The notes below the pieces were generated by a model, which was given only the letters and a program-made list of their open reading frames with translations, had not been told where the DNA came from and did no database searches. Source: Rothia sp. HMSC078H08 (lineage in GTDB: Bacteria > Actinomycetota > Actinomycetes > Actinomycetales > Micrococcaceae). Taken from it: a stretch of 64,000 bases of DNA. The DNA lies in NCBI RefSeq assembly GCF_001808955.1, contig NZ_KV795253.1, forward strand, positions 110,698 to 174,697, written 5' to 3'. Position 1 is the first letter of the stretch. Each line of letters opens with the position of its first letter. Shown here piece by piece: positions 1-9,643 of the stretch. A program made the position numbers and the translations under genes.

Positions 1-131
1 CGAACACGAAAAGACGTGCAGGGAGGGGGCCCTAGAGCTCCTGGAACCTACGGGCTAGGGTCTAGAACCCCCTCATCGCCTTCACCGGGATTCCACCGGG
101 GTATCACCGGGACTGGAAGCAACCGGTCGGG

Positions 132-1733
132 TTAGTTGCCCTTCGGCTTGTCCTCGTCCTCAGCGTCCAGTTCACCCAGGTCAATGTGGGTACGAGGCTC
201 CGACACGAGCTTCTTCACCACGGGGCGGGCAGCAATCACAGGCACGGAACCGGTGTAGCCTTCACGGACGCGAGCAATCTCGTTGACGCGGTCACGAACC
301 GTGTACCAGCCGATAATCAGCAGCGGGATAACCAGCAACAGCGATGCCAGGGTGTAGGTGCCGACCGGGTAATCCAGTGCCATCAGCACCAGCACAACAG
401 CGAGGAACACCATCACAGCCCAGTCGCTGAAGCGACCGCCGGGTGCGCGGTAGTTGGGGCGCTTGTACTTGCCCTCGCCGACCAGCTTCAGGTACTTCTG
501 GTGCGACATTGCGATAGCCGCCCAGCTAGCCATGGTGCCCACGGATGCGATGTTCAGCACGACCTCGAACGCCTGCTCGGGAACGAAGAAGTTCAGCACA
601 ACGCCGAAGAGGCCAATCACACCGGTCAGCAGAATACCTGCCACCGGAACGCCGGAGCGGGACACCTTGGTGGTGAACTTCGGTGCCGAACCTGCAACAC
701 CCATCGAGTGGAGGATACGGCCGGTGGAGTACAGGCCAGCGTTCAGCGAGGAAGCAGCCGCGGTAATAACGACCAGCTGCATAATCGGTGCGGTACCGTC
801 AATGCCGATAGCGTCGAAGAAGGTCACGAACGGCGACTCTGCGTCCTTGTATGCGGTGTAGGGCATGAGCAGGCAGAGCAGAACCACGGAGCCAACGTAG
901 AAGATCGCGATACGCCAGATCACGGTGTTGATAGCGCGAGGGATAACCTTCTCAACGTTCTTGGTTTCACCACTGGTGGTGCCGACCAGCTCAATACCGG
1001 CGTAGGCGAACACAACGCCCTGAACCACGATAAGAGCGGGAAGAATGCCGTTGGGGAAGAAGCCGTCATTGGCTGCAATAAGGCTCAGGCCGGGGGTGAC
1101 GCCGTTGATGGGCTCACCGAAGACCAGGTACCAGATACCTACCGCCATGAAGGACAGCAGGGCAAGAATCTTAATGAGTGCGAACCAGAATTCCAGCTCA
1201 CCGAAGAGCTTCACGGAGATGAGGTTTAGAGCCACGGTGATGATAACGACGATGAATGCGCTAAGCCACTGGGGAATGTCTGCGAAGAACTGGTTGTATC
1301 GACCGAACCAGCTGATGTAGATGGCGATAGCGGTGGCGTCTGCAACGGCGGTCATTGCCCAGTTCAGCCAGTACAGCCATCCGGATACGAATGCGGCCTT
1401 TTCGCCGTAGAATTCGCGGGTGTAGGAGACGAAGGAGCCCGAGGAGGGGCGGTGAAGGATCAGCTCGCCGAGGGCTCGAAGGATCAGGTAGCCGAAGAAG
1501 CCGATGACGGCGTAGATGACGGCGAGCATGGGGCCTGCGTCCTGCAGGCGGCTACCGGTGCCCAGGAACAGGCCGGTACCAATAGCGGAACCGATGGCAA
1601 TCATCTGGAGCTGACGTGCGCCAAGCCCCTTGTGGAAGCCTTCCTGTTCGTGTGCGAACGGGTCGTCTGTGGGGGGCTTAGTGTATTGATCCGCTGCAGA
1701 AGTCTGCGGGTTCTTGTTCGGTGAGGTGCTCAC
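132..1733 (-). CDS. APC-family amino acid permease
   Basis: Integral membrane amino-acid/proton symporter of the APC superfamily, 533 residues, the usual length for the family. The N-terminal ~40 residues are hydrophilic and are followed by the family signature region (IGSAIGTGLFLGTG) at the start of TM1; about twelve hydrophobic segments follow and the C-terminal ~50 residues are charged and cytoplasmic. The start is a GTG preceded by AAGGAG at 1741-1746, which fixes it well. It resembles the GABA/asparagine/proline permease branch, but the substrate cannot be read from sequence. The gene stands alone, with an AT-rich upstream region containing a TATAGT-like -10 (1813-1818, minus strand). 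Confidence 0.9.
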   Translation of the reverse strand: MSTSPNKNPQTSAADQYTKPPTDDPFAHEQEGFHKGLGARQLQMIAIGSAIGTGLFLGTGSRLQDAGPMLAVIYAVIGFFGYLILRALGELILHRPSSGSFVSYTREFYGEKAAFVSGWLYWLNWAMTAVADATAIAIYISWFGRYNQFFADIPQWLSAFIVVIITVALNLISVKLFGELEFWFALIKILALLSFMAVGIWYLVFGEPINGVTPGLSLIAANDGFFPNGILPALIVVQGVVFAYAGIELVGTTSGETKNVEKVIPRAINTVIWRIAIFYVGSVVLLCLLMPYTAYKDAESPFVTFFDAIGIDGTAPIMQLVVITAAASSLNAGLYSTGRILHSMGVAGSAPKFTTKVSRSGVPVAGILLTGVIGLFGVVLNFFVPEQAFEVVLNIASVGTMASWAAIAMSHQKYLKLVGEGKYKRPNYRAPGGRFSDWAVMVFLAVVLVLMALDYPVGTYTLASLLLVIPLLIIGWYTVRDRVNEIARVREGYTGSVPVIAARPVVKKLVSEPRTHIDLGELDAEDEDKPKGN

Positions 1734-2039
1734 GCTATGCCTCCTTGGATAGTTACGTCTAAAGCACGTGCTACACGAAATGTGGTTGGGAACACGTCTG
1801 CGGGTTGTAACGACTATAGCACGGTAATTTAGGTAAATATAACCCGCATCACGTAATAATTTATATACATATAATGCATATCTTATGAATATATTTGGTT
1901 CATGTTGTATTGTGTGGTTTTCATTGTTGTGTGAAATAGATTAATTGAACTCTGAGTCCAAAAAATCAATTCCTCCACCAGTACACAGCACAAGAGCACC
2001 CACAACGGGGTGCTCTCACAACCTATTCAAAACGGGGGC
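1734..2039. promoter_or_regulatory. AT-rich intergenic region upstream of the permease
   Basis: About 300 bases between two minus-strand genes. The half next to the permease holds its ribosome binding site and a likely promoter; 1825-1930 is strikingly AT-rich compared with the rest of the window. A hairpin (AGAGCACC at 1993, paired with GGTGCTCT ending at 2016) lies just beyond the stop of the small basic protein and probably terminates it, although no strong U run follows. Confidence 0.45.
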
Positions 2040-2426
2040 TTAGCCCTCCATCAGGCGATCAATCTTCGCCCGCAATGCACGCTCGCGACGATTCAACCAC
2101 CACCAGCTCGGCCAACGCATCAACGACTTACGGCCCACCTGCACGACCGAGGGGAGCTTCGCCTCCGCAAGCGCCACATCAATCTCGTGGTCACTCGCGC
2201 CCTCATCACGCATTTTCTCCATCAACTCAAGGGATTTCGCCATATCGCCGTGCCCCAAAACATGCCGACTCTTACGCTCCAGAACCTCATCCAACTGCGC
2301 GCGCACCGGGGCAATAGCCGCCGCATTCGGATGCTCACGCTCAGCACGACGCTGCGCCTGGCGGGCACGCTTCTCACGTTTCGCGTCGAGCTGTTTTGGA
2401 TTATTTTTAGCGCTCGCCTTGCTCAT
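2040..2426 (-). CDS. Small basic, charged, helical protein of unknown function
   Basis: 128 residues, rich in Arg/Lys/Ala/Glu, with no membrane segment or signal peptide. The first ~40 residues are highly charged (KREKRARQAQRRAEREHP) and likely helical; the middle (LERKSRHVLGHGDMAKSLELMEKM) and a Trp-rich segment (RWPSWWWLNRRERALR) near the C terminus are distinctive. The ATG has an AAGGAAC ribosome binding site at normal spacing. I recognise the type as a conserved actinobacterial hypothetical protein, but assign no function. It is monocistronic and divergent from the aldolase gene. Confidence 0.7.
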   Translation of the reverse strand: MSKASAKNNPKQLDAKREKRARQAQRRAEREHPNAAAIAPVRAQLDEVLERKSRHVLGHGDMAKSLELMEKMRDEGASDHEIDVALAEAKLPSVVQVGRKSLMRWPSWWWLNRRERALRAKIDRLMEG

Positions 2427-2689
2427 GGGAGGTTCCTTTCATCGCGTCCGGGTGATGTGTACGCTGCCCTGCACGCACAGAAGACATCAAGTCATTAACA
2501 CCTCTACTTTACCGCGGTAATTCGCGGAAATTTCGCTGCAGTAAACCCAAAAAAACCCACAAAAAATTAACGATAAATAAGTCGTATCTTGGTAAAATAG
2601 TGCGAGTAGGAGGCGTCTCGCGCGCCAACAAAATATGGTGAACCGGCCCAGCATCGGTAACCGGTCGCATCTATCCAAGGAGTCAGCAT

Positions 2690-3715
<1,026 letters not shown>

Positions 3716-3782
3716 GGTGCTGTTCGCCCGCCGCAGCTCCCGTAGGTGCTGCCGGGTGTGAACCTAAGCTTCGTTAAGCGAA

Positions 3783-3823
3783 AGCGGTGCCCGCTTCCTC
3801 ATCACGAGGAGGCGGGCACCGCT
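3783..3823 (+). terminator. Rho-independent terminator of fba
   Basis: Perfect 12-bp outer stem AGCGGTGCCCGC / GCGGGCACCGCT with an inner TCCTC/GAGGA stem, followed by CTTTGCTT, directly after the aldolase gene. Confidence 0.85.
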
Positions 3824-3898
3824 CTTTGCTTATGTAGTTTTAGAACCGGGCGAGTTAGAACCGGGTGAGCCAGGCGCTCGTTGCCGACAGGGGCGGGT

Positions 3899-4480
3899 TT
3901 ACTTGCCGCCGCAGCCGCAACCACCGCATCCGCAGCCGCCGGACTTCACAGCCACCGAACCGGAGGTGGGGATACCGTCGCCGGTGTCGCCACCCATGAG
4001 GTTCACGCGGTTGCCAATCTCGGGGCCGCCGACCGGCTGGGGTGCCTTACCCGCCAGGGTTGCCGCGAAACCGGCGGGTTCGCCGCTCAGGTTCGGGATC
4101 ATCGACGCCGCCGGGGAACCGGACGGGCCGCACGCAGCAGCTGCCGCGTTAGCCTTCGGCTGGGCGACCAGGTGGGCGCGCGCAAAACGCATAATCTGCT
4201 CGGCGGTCGGGTAGGAGAAGGACACCTTCACCTCACCGTTGACGAGCATGAGCGGCAGAACCTCGCGGCCGTTCATCTCAATCTGCTCCGCCACGGGGGC
4301 GCACTCTTCAAATGCGGAAGGGTAGGAGTCGGTGGAGTACACCTCAATGTCCACGCCCGAATCCAGCGCCTCCTGCGCGGCACCCAGGAACTCGGAGCGC
4401 TCCATATCCTGCGGATCCTCCGGGTTCTCGCCGGGACCCGGAATAAATACTTCAAGAACGGTCTCAGCCGCTTCAGTCAT
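3899..4480 (-). CDS. ArsD-like protein with a Cys/Gly-rich C-terminal tail
   Basis: 193 residues from the ATG at 4480, which has an AAAGG ribosome binding site; an in-frame GTG at 4510 is less likely. Residues 1-95 resemble the thioredoxin-like fold of ArsD arsenic metallochaperones: a VFIPGPG strand, an internal FLGAAQEALDSGVDIEVY segment, and REVLPLMLVNGEVKVSFSYP, the equivalent of the ArsD LPLLLLDG region. The N-terminal Cys pair of ArsD is absent. Instead the protein ends in a GGCGCGGCGCGGK-type tail with four cysteines, which looks like a soft-metal binding tail. The middle (95-180) is Ala/Pro/Gly-rich linker. No ars genes are nearby. A metal-handling role is inference. Confidence 0.75.
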   Translation of the reverse strand: MTEAAETVLEVFIPGPGENPEDPQDMERSEFLGAAQEALDSGVDIEVYSTDSYPSAFEECAPVAEQIEMNGREVLPLMLVNGEVKVSFSYPTAEQIMRFARAHLVAQPKANAAAAACGPSGSPAASMIPNLSGEPAGFAATLAGKAPQPVGGPEIGNRVNLMGGDTGDGIPTSGSVAVKSGGCGCGGCGCGGK

Positions 4481-4819
4481 CAGTTTCAGCCTTTTCTCTC
4501 TTATGGGCACCGGCTCGGGGGGAGGGGTGCCAGTCCTTCACTAAGTGTACTCGCGACCTCAAGAGTGCAGAAGTGTGAGTTGAAGTTCCAGATTTGCGGA
4601 ATATTTGCAGAATTCGAGTCGAATGACCCTCAGCTCGTGAGCTACGGGTTTAGGTGTTGTATTCTGAGTGCATATGCACCGGAGTGTGCGAACCCTGCAA
4701 TTCAGGCAGGCGCCGCCCGGTGTGAGACCAAGAAGGCAACGACGCCCGCATCCGACGCGGACGCATCAGCGCTACAAATACACGCTATTCATAGCGCAAC
4801 ACGACCAGAAGGAGCATAC

Positions 4820-5332
4820 ATGTTCGGTTTCGGCAAGAAGAAGAAGGAAGCTGCCGCACAGGAAGCATCGTCCGCAGACGTCTACGTCGCACCTGCTACC
4901 GGCGAGTACCTGCCGCTGAGCGAAGTCTCCGACCCCGTTTTCTCTCAGGGCGTTATGGGCGACGGCTACGCAGTGAACCCCACCGCAGGCACCATCGTCG
5001 CACCCGTTGCAGGCACCATTGCACTGATTCAGGACACCCTGCACGCATTCATGCTCCGCACTGAAAACGGCGGTGAGGTACTGGTCCACATCGGTATCGA
5101 CACCGTTGAGCTCGGCGGCGACGGCTTCACCAAGCTCGCTAACGTAGGTGACAAGGTTGAGGCAGGCGCACCCATTATCGAGGTCGACTGGGCAGCTATC
5201 GAGGGTCGCATCCCCTCCAAGGAAACCATGGTGATGATTACCAACACCGCAAAGTTCAACATCTCCAAGGACTCTGAGTCCCGCCGCCCCGTTGCAGCCG
5301 GTGACCGCGTCGCTCAGGCATCCAAGAAGTAA
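4820..5332 (+). CDS. PTS glucose-type IIA component (Crr-like)
   Basis: Phosphocarrier that passes phosphate from HPr to a membrane IIBC sugar transporter; cytoplasmic. 170 residues from the ATG at 4820, preceded by AAGGAG (4809-4814). Earlier in-frame codons lack a ribosome binding site. The EIIA-Glc/Crr fold is recognisable: DPVFSQGVMGDGYAVNPT, IVAPVAGTI, the first active-site His in DTLHAF and the phosphorylated His in VLVHIGIDTVEL, then GDKVEAGAPIIEVDW. The N terminus is a short basic stretch (FGKKKKE). No IIBC gene is adjacent, so the sugar is unknown; glucose, maltose or N-acetylglucosamine systems are all possible. The gene is well codon-optimised and appears monocistronic. Confidence 0.93.
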   Translation: MFGFGKKKKEAAAQEASSADVYVAPATGEYLPLSEVSDPVFSQGVMGDGYAVNPTAGTIVAPVAGTIALIQDTLHAFMLRTENGGEVLVHIGIDTVELGGDGFTKLANVGDKVEAGAPIIEVDWAAIEGRIPSKETMVMITNTAKFNISKDSESRRPVAAGDRVAQASKK

Positions 5333-5398
5333 GCTGAACCAGCGAAAATAGCTCAGCTTCAACAGCGGTGAAAACCCGCGAAAATACTTAACGCAAAA

Positions 5399-5445
5399 GG
5401 TCGCGTCCTGCAGGCTCAATCGGGCTACAGGCGCGGCTTTTTTCG
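5399..5445 (+). terminator. Probable terminator after the PTS IIA gene
   Basis: Imperfect GC-rich stem (GTCGCGTCCTG ... CAGGCGCGGC, with G-U pairs) followed by a TTTTTT run at about 5438. Confidence 0.65.
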
Positions 5446-5722
5446 TTACACGAGAAATTTTTTAACGCCGCATGAAATGCCGCTATTAAAAGCGGCGGAA
5501 AAGGAGGAACACATTCACCCGCATTGCACAGCGGGTAAGAATGAGGCGCACATAATACCCTATTTGCTTGTGAACGCAGTGAATCACCGATAAAAAATCG
5601 TTATCCTACATAGAAGTTGCAGTTTGAGTTGAGAGAATCCGGACCCTCAGCTATAAACCAAAACTTCAATGACCAACCACACACATTACGCTCAACTCAT
5701 AAACGAAAAAAGGACCACTACG
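5446..5722. other. Intergenic region before the Tat phosphodiesterase gene
   Basis: About 280 bases without a supported gene. It contains a short hairpin (GCCGCTATTAAAAGCGGC, near 5480) and AT-rich sequence around 5580-5610 that may carry the promoter. The only clear signal is the ribosome binding site AAAGGA (5709-5714) of the next gene. Confidence 0.4.
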
Positions 5723-7327
5723 GTGACTGCATTCCCGAAGATCTCCAAGAATCTGAGCCGCCGCGGCTTCATTGGCGCCTCCACTCTGGCGCCCGCCGCC
5801 CTCATGCTCCAGGCAGGCGAAGCCCACGCCGCAGCCAACACCCGCGCACAGCTCGCGGCAGTACACAGCGGCTCCCCCGCACATCAGCTGCTCTACAAGA
5901 CCGATGAATTCTTCATCGCCCACCGCGGTGCCGGCAACATCAGCCCCGAGCACACCGCCTACGCCTACGCAGAGTCCGTACGCCGCGGCGCCCTCGCCGT
6001 CGAAATTTCCGTACGCACCACCAGCGACGGCCAGTTCGTCTGCATGCACGACACCAACATCAAGCGCACCACCGGCGCATCCATGGACGTGCGCGGCCAC
6101 ACCCTCGCCGAACTGCGCCAGCACAAGGTCAACATGCGCAAGAACCTGGGCGAAAAGACCGACCTGTACAACATCCCCACCCTCGAAGAAGCCATCGCAG
6201 CCGTTGACGCCGTACCCGCAGGCGGCGAATATGCCTCCGTCGGCGGCAAGAAGGTCGTACTGTTCCTCGAAGCGAAGGACGGCCCCGCACAGGCAGGCCT
6301 CGTCAAGTTCATCACCGAACGCGGCCTGCAGCGCCGCACCGTCATCAAGATGTACCGTGACGGCAGCGGCGGCTTCAAGCCCACCTCCCGCTACCTGAAG
6401 CTTGCCAACTCCGCAGGCTGTGCCACCTGGTGCTACTTCGACGGCGGCGACCCCATCGATAAGATTTCCGCAATGGCACGCCACGAAAACGTGGACGCCA
6501 TCGGCGTACCCTACTACGAGAAGCCGACCGGCGCTTCCCAGGGCTCCATGAGCGAAGAGAACGTACGCGCCCTCACCGGCCTCGGCAAGGCAGTCATCGT
6601 CTGGGAAATCCACCGCCGCTCCGCCTACGAAAAGTACAAGGCACTGGGCGTGAAGGGCTTCATGTGCCCCGACCCCTACTGGGTAATCGGTGACCCCTTC
6701 GACTCCAGCGTCAAGATCAAGACCGGCAAGCGTCCCCACGGCATGCTGCCCGCCGACCCCTCCGTCGCAGCGGACATGCCCGACCTGACCGGCGTAGCCA
6801 TCGTGCACAACCAGCGCTACGACGAATCCGTACTGCTCGGCCCGCTGGCGAACTACACCACCCGCGAAAAGTACACCCTCGACTTCTCCATGAAGTGGAC
6901 CGGTGCACTGCCGCAGCAGGACGGCCACTACGGCTACGTCGCTTTCGGTCGCGAACACGACGGCCCCTTCGGCATCGGCAAGAAGTTCGCCGCAAACCAG
7001 GAAGACGGCACCTACGTGCTCGCCATCCGCCCCAACTACCGCGGCGGCTCCGTAGCGCAGATTCTCTGCTTCGAACCCAACCAGGCAAGCCCGCGCGTGC
7101 TGCACACCATGAAGCTGCGCCAGAAGGTCACCACCGGCCAGGCACTGAACTGCAAGATTGTGGTGAACAAGAACAGCTTCTACTACACGGTCAACGGCCA
7201 ATACTCCAGCCCCATCAACCACAGCGCCTACCGCGGCCCGTACGTACACTTCGGCCGCTTCCACGGCACCAACGATGGCGGTCCTCTGGAGCTGACTCGA
7301 ATCGAGGCACGTCAGTCCTGGATTTGA
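5723..7327 (+). CDS. Tat-exported glycerophosphodiester phosphodiesterase family protein
   Basis: 534 residues from the GTG at 5723, chosen because AAAGGA sits at ideal spacing and it places the twin-arginine motif (LSRRGFIGAS) near the N terminus; an upstream in-frame ATG at 5669 has no such site. After the AxA-like cleavage region (GEAHAAA) comes a GDPD TIM barrel: IAHRGAGNISPEHT (the HRG...PE.T signature), EISVRTTSDGQFVCMHD (metal/catalytic HD), and VIVWEIHRRS. From about residue 370 to the end is a second, beta-rich domain that resembles a LamG/concanavalin-like lectin module. Likely secreted or surface-associated, hydrolysing glycerophosphodiesters or teichoic-acid-like polymers. Function of the C-terminal module is inference. 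Confidence 0.88.
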   Translation: MTAFPKISKNLSRRGFIGASTLAPAALMLQAGEAHAAANTRAQLAAVHSGSPAHQLLYKTDEFFIAHRGAGNISPEHTAYAYAESVRRGALAVEISVRTTSDGQFVCMHDTNIKRTTGASMDVRGHTLAELRQHKVNMRKNLGEKTDLYNIPTLEEAIAAVDAVPAGGEYASVGGKKVVLFLEAKDGPAQAGLVKFITERGLQRRTVIKMYRDGSGGFKPTSRYLKLANSAGCATWCYFDGGDPIDKISAMARHENVDAIGVPYYEKPTGASQGSMSEENVRALTGLGKAVIVWEIHRRSAYEKYKALGVKGFMCPDPYWVIGDPFDSSVKIKTGKRPHGMLPADPSVAADMPDLTGVAIVHNQRYDESVLLGPLANYTTREKYTLDFSMKWTGALPQQDGHYGYVAFGREHDGPFGIGKKFAANQEDGTYVLAIRPNYRGGSVAQILCFEPNQASPRVLHTMKLRQKVTTGQALNCKIVVNKNSFYYTVNGQYSSPINHSAYRGPYVHFGRFHGTNDGGPLELTRIEARQSWI

Positions 7328-7793
7328 GAGGACCGGTGGGCCTAGTCCACCTAGGGGCCCGCCTCACCGCCGCTCAGCGGTGAGAACACGGGTACCGGGC
7401 AGAGCGGATGCAACACCGAGCATCCCTTCCGGGCAACGCTTTCCATAATCCCCAGCTCCATAATTCTCAGATAGGCGCTCGCACACCGAGTGAGAATCAA
7501 CCTGAAGAATCCACCCGAAGGGGGTCGTATCCACAGCGGATGCGGCCCCCTTCGGCGTGCCCGCGGCCTTTTCAGGGTCGGGCGAGGGGGAAAGGTGGGG
7601 GAGGGCGGACTGGGACGTGTAGGTGGGGGACGTGTAGGCGCGCGGGGCAGGGGAGAGAACCGCAGGGTTGGTTCGAGGCGCGCAAGGACGTATAGGCGCG
7701 CGGGGCAGGTTCGAGGGGTAGGGGAGCGTGCAGGACTAGAATTAAAAGCGTCAGAGTCGACCGCACCGGCCGCCCCAACCCGAAAGGCACGCC
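7328..7793. other. Intergenic region with two hairpins and GC-rich direct repeats
   Basis: Holds a hairpin CTCACCGC/GCGGTGAG (7363-7384), probably the terminator of the phosphodiesterase gene; a very stable ~18-bp stem (7515-7555, CCGAAGGGGG / CCCCCTTCGG at its base); and a 22-bp direct repeat (7630-7651 and 7688-7709) built around TAGGCGCGCGGGGCAGG. No gene is supported here. The ORFs crossing it are products of the high GC content. Confidence 0.5.
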
Positions 7794-9473
7794 ATGACCA
7801 CCTCGCCCGAAAACCCCGCCGCAAACACGGCACCAGAGAGCCCCACTTCCGAAAAGCCCGCCGCAAAGTCCGCCGAACTGCGGGGGCGCACCGAACCGCA
7901 CATGCAAAGCATCAACATGCCGCAGCGCGAACCCATCGACCCCTACGAACGGCCCTCCTACCCCTTCTTCTACGTGCCCACCGACCTGCTCATCGGCGGC
8001 ACCTGGGTCACCGGTGACAACGGCTCCTTCCCCGTGCACAACCCCTCCTGTGGCCAAATCCTCGCGCACGTCGCCGACGCCAGCATCGAACAGGGCATCG
8101 AAGCACTCGACGCCGCCTGCGACGCCCGCACCTCATGGGCGGCAACCAGCCCCCGCGAACGCGCCGACATCCTCAACCGCGCCTACACGCTCATGACGCA
8201 GCGCACCGAGGTCATCGCCCGGCTCATGACCCTCGAAATGGGCAAGCCCCTCGACCAGTCCCGCGGCGAGGTCGCCTACGCCGCGAACTACCTGCGCTGG
8301 TACGCCGAAGAAGCCGCCCGTAGCTTCGGCCGCACCGCGGTCGCCCCCGAATCCGGCCTGCAGATCACCACCGTGCGCCGCCCCGTGGGCCCCTGCCTGC
8401 TCATCACCCCCTGGAACTTCCCGCTCGCCATGGCGGCACGCAAGGTCGCCCCGGCGCTCGCGGCGGGTTGCACCGCGGTGCTCAAGCCCGCCTCCCTGAC
8501 TCCGCTCAGCTCCCTGTACTTCGCGTCCCTGATGCGTGAGGCGGGCCTGCCGGACGGCGTGCTGAACGTGGTGACCACCTCCCGCACCAGCGAGGTTGTC
8601 TCCGCGCTGATGGCTGATGAGCGCCTGCGGAAGGTCTCGTTCACCGGCTCCACCGCCGTGGGCCGCACCCTGCTCGCGCAGGCCTCGCAGAACGTTCTGC
8701 GCACCTCCATGGAGCTGGGTGGCAACGCCCCGTTCATCGTCTTTGAGGACGCGGACATCCCCGCCGCTGTGGAGGGTGCCTACGCGGCGAAGATGAGGAA
8801 TATGGGCGAGGCCTGCACCGCCGCCAACCGATTCATTGTGCACGAGGACGTGGCAGAAGAGTTCACGCGCGCCTTCGTGGAACGTATGGAGGCGACCGTC
8901 GTGGGTGACGGAGCTATCGACGGAACCGAATGTGGGCCGCTAATTCAACCTTCAGCGGTTGAATCCATGCTTTTTATGGTGGAAGACGCCCTGGGCAAGG
9001 GCGCGCTCCTCGCCTGCGGCGGAGACATTCCCGAGCTGGAGGAGAACGTTCCGAGCGATACCGGCGGCATGCCCAAGAACCTGAACAAGGGCAACTTCGT
9101 GACACCCACCGTGCTGACCGGCGTGACCGATTCGATGCGCGTGTGGCGTGAAGAAATCTTCGGCCCCGTCGCCCCGATTGCCACGTTCGGCGGCTACGGC
9201 GAGGAAGGCGAACGCACCGCCCTGAAGCTCGCCAACGACACTGAGTACGGCCTGGCGGCGTACGTGTACACGAGCAACCACCCGCGCTTTACGCGCATGG
9301 CGGCTGGTCTGGAGTTCGGCCTGATCGGTTACAACTCCGGCGTTATCTCGAACGCGGCGGCACCCTTTGGCGGTGTGAAGCAGTCCGGCATGGGCCGCGA
9401 GGGCGGCCCGGAGGGCCTGGAAGAGTACACCGAGCTGCAGTACATCGGCGCACCGAACCCGTTCGCCGGGTAG
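7794..9473 (+). CDS. gabD: NAD(P)-dependent succinate-semialdehyde dehydrogenase
   Basis: Aldehyde dehydrogenase superfamily enzyme oxidising succinate semialdehyde to succinate (GABA catabolism or the actinobacterial TCA bypass). 559 residues, longer than the usual ~490 because of a low-complexity N-terminal extension of ~60 residues (Ala/Pro/Glu). The ALDH core shows PWNFPLAMAARKVAPAL (cofactor site), FTGSTAVGR, the general base in MELGGNAP, the catalytic Cys in GEACTAANRF and the C-terminal PFGGVKQSGMGREGG, the last being typical of SSADH. No gabT or regulator is adjacent. Assignment to SSADH rather than another ALDH rests on the ACTAANR and KQSGMGREGG motifs. Confidence 0.88.
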   Translation: MTTSPENPAANTAPESPTSEKPAAKSAELRGRTEPHMQSINMPQREPIDPYERPSYPFFYVPTDLLIGGTWVTGDNGSFPVHNPSCGQILAHVADASIEQGIEALDAACDARTSWAATSPRERADILNRAYTLMTQRTEVIARLMTLEMGKPLDQSRGEVAYAANYLRWYAEEAARSFGRTAVAPESGLQITTVRRPVGPCLLITPWNFPLAMAARKVAPALAAGCTAVLKPASLTPLSSLYFASLMREAGLPDGVLNVVTTSRTSEVVSALMADERLRKVSFTGSTAVGRTLLAQASQNVLRTSMELGGNAPFIVFEDADIPAAVEGAYAAKMRNMGEACTAANRFIVHEDVAEEFTRAFVERMEATVVGDGAIDGTECGPLIQPSAVESMLFMVEDALGKGALLACGGDIPELEENVPSDTGGMPKNLNKGNFVTPTVLTGVTDSMRVWREEIFGPVAPIATFGGYGEEGERTALKLANDTEYGLAAYVYTSNHPRFTRMAAGLEFGLIGYNSGVISNAAAPFGGVKQSGMGREGGPEGLEEYTELQYIGAPNPFAG

Positions 9474-9542
9474 GCGAGCGGCCGTCGGGTTGGTGGTTAG
9501 CTATATCCGGCGTGTAGCTGGGCGCAGAGAGTCCTGAATACG

Positions 9543-9588
9543 GCGAAGCCCCGGTGGGTACCCGAGAAGGTGCCCGCCGGGGCTTCGC
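9543..9588. terminator. Bidirectional terminator between gabD and the Suc/Fer-like gene
   Basis: Long near-perfect hairpin (GCGAAGCCCCGG ... CCGGGGCTTCGC) with an inner GGGTACC / GGTGCCC stem, lying between two convergent genes. Confidence 0.8.
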
Positions 9589-9643
9589 GCTGTCTACATC
9601 ATGCGCGGGTGCTAGAGCTGGCGCTGCCTAGCACTGACTCTGC

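Noticed and set aside
3881..5332. 483-codon frame containing the PTS IIA gene with a long N-terminal extension
   Set aside because: The first ~310 codons are antisense to the ArsD-like gene and intergenic; the AAGGAG-supported ATG at 4820 is the real start.
5666..7264. 532-codon minus-strand frame opposite the phosphodiesterase
   Set aside because: Antisense of a gene with intact catalytic motifs; composition is Val/Ala/Gly/His-rich nonsense.
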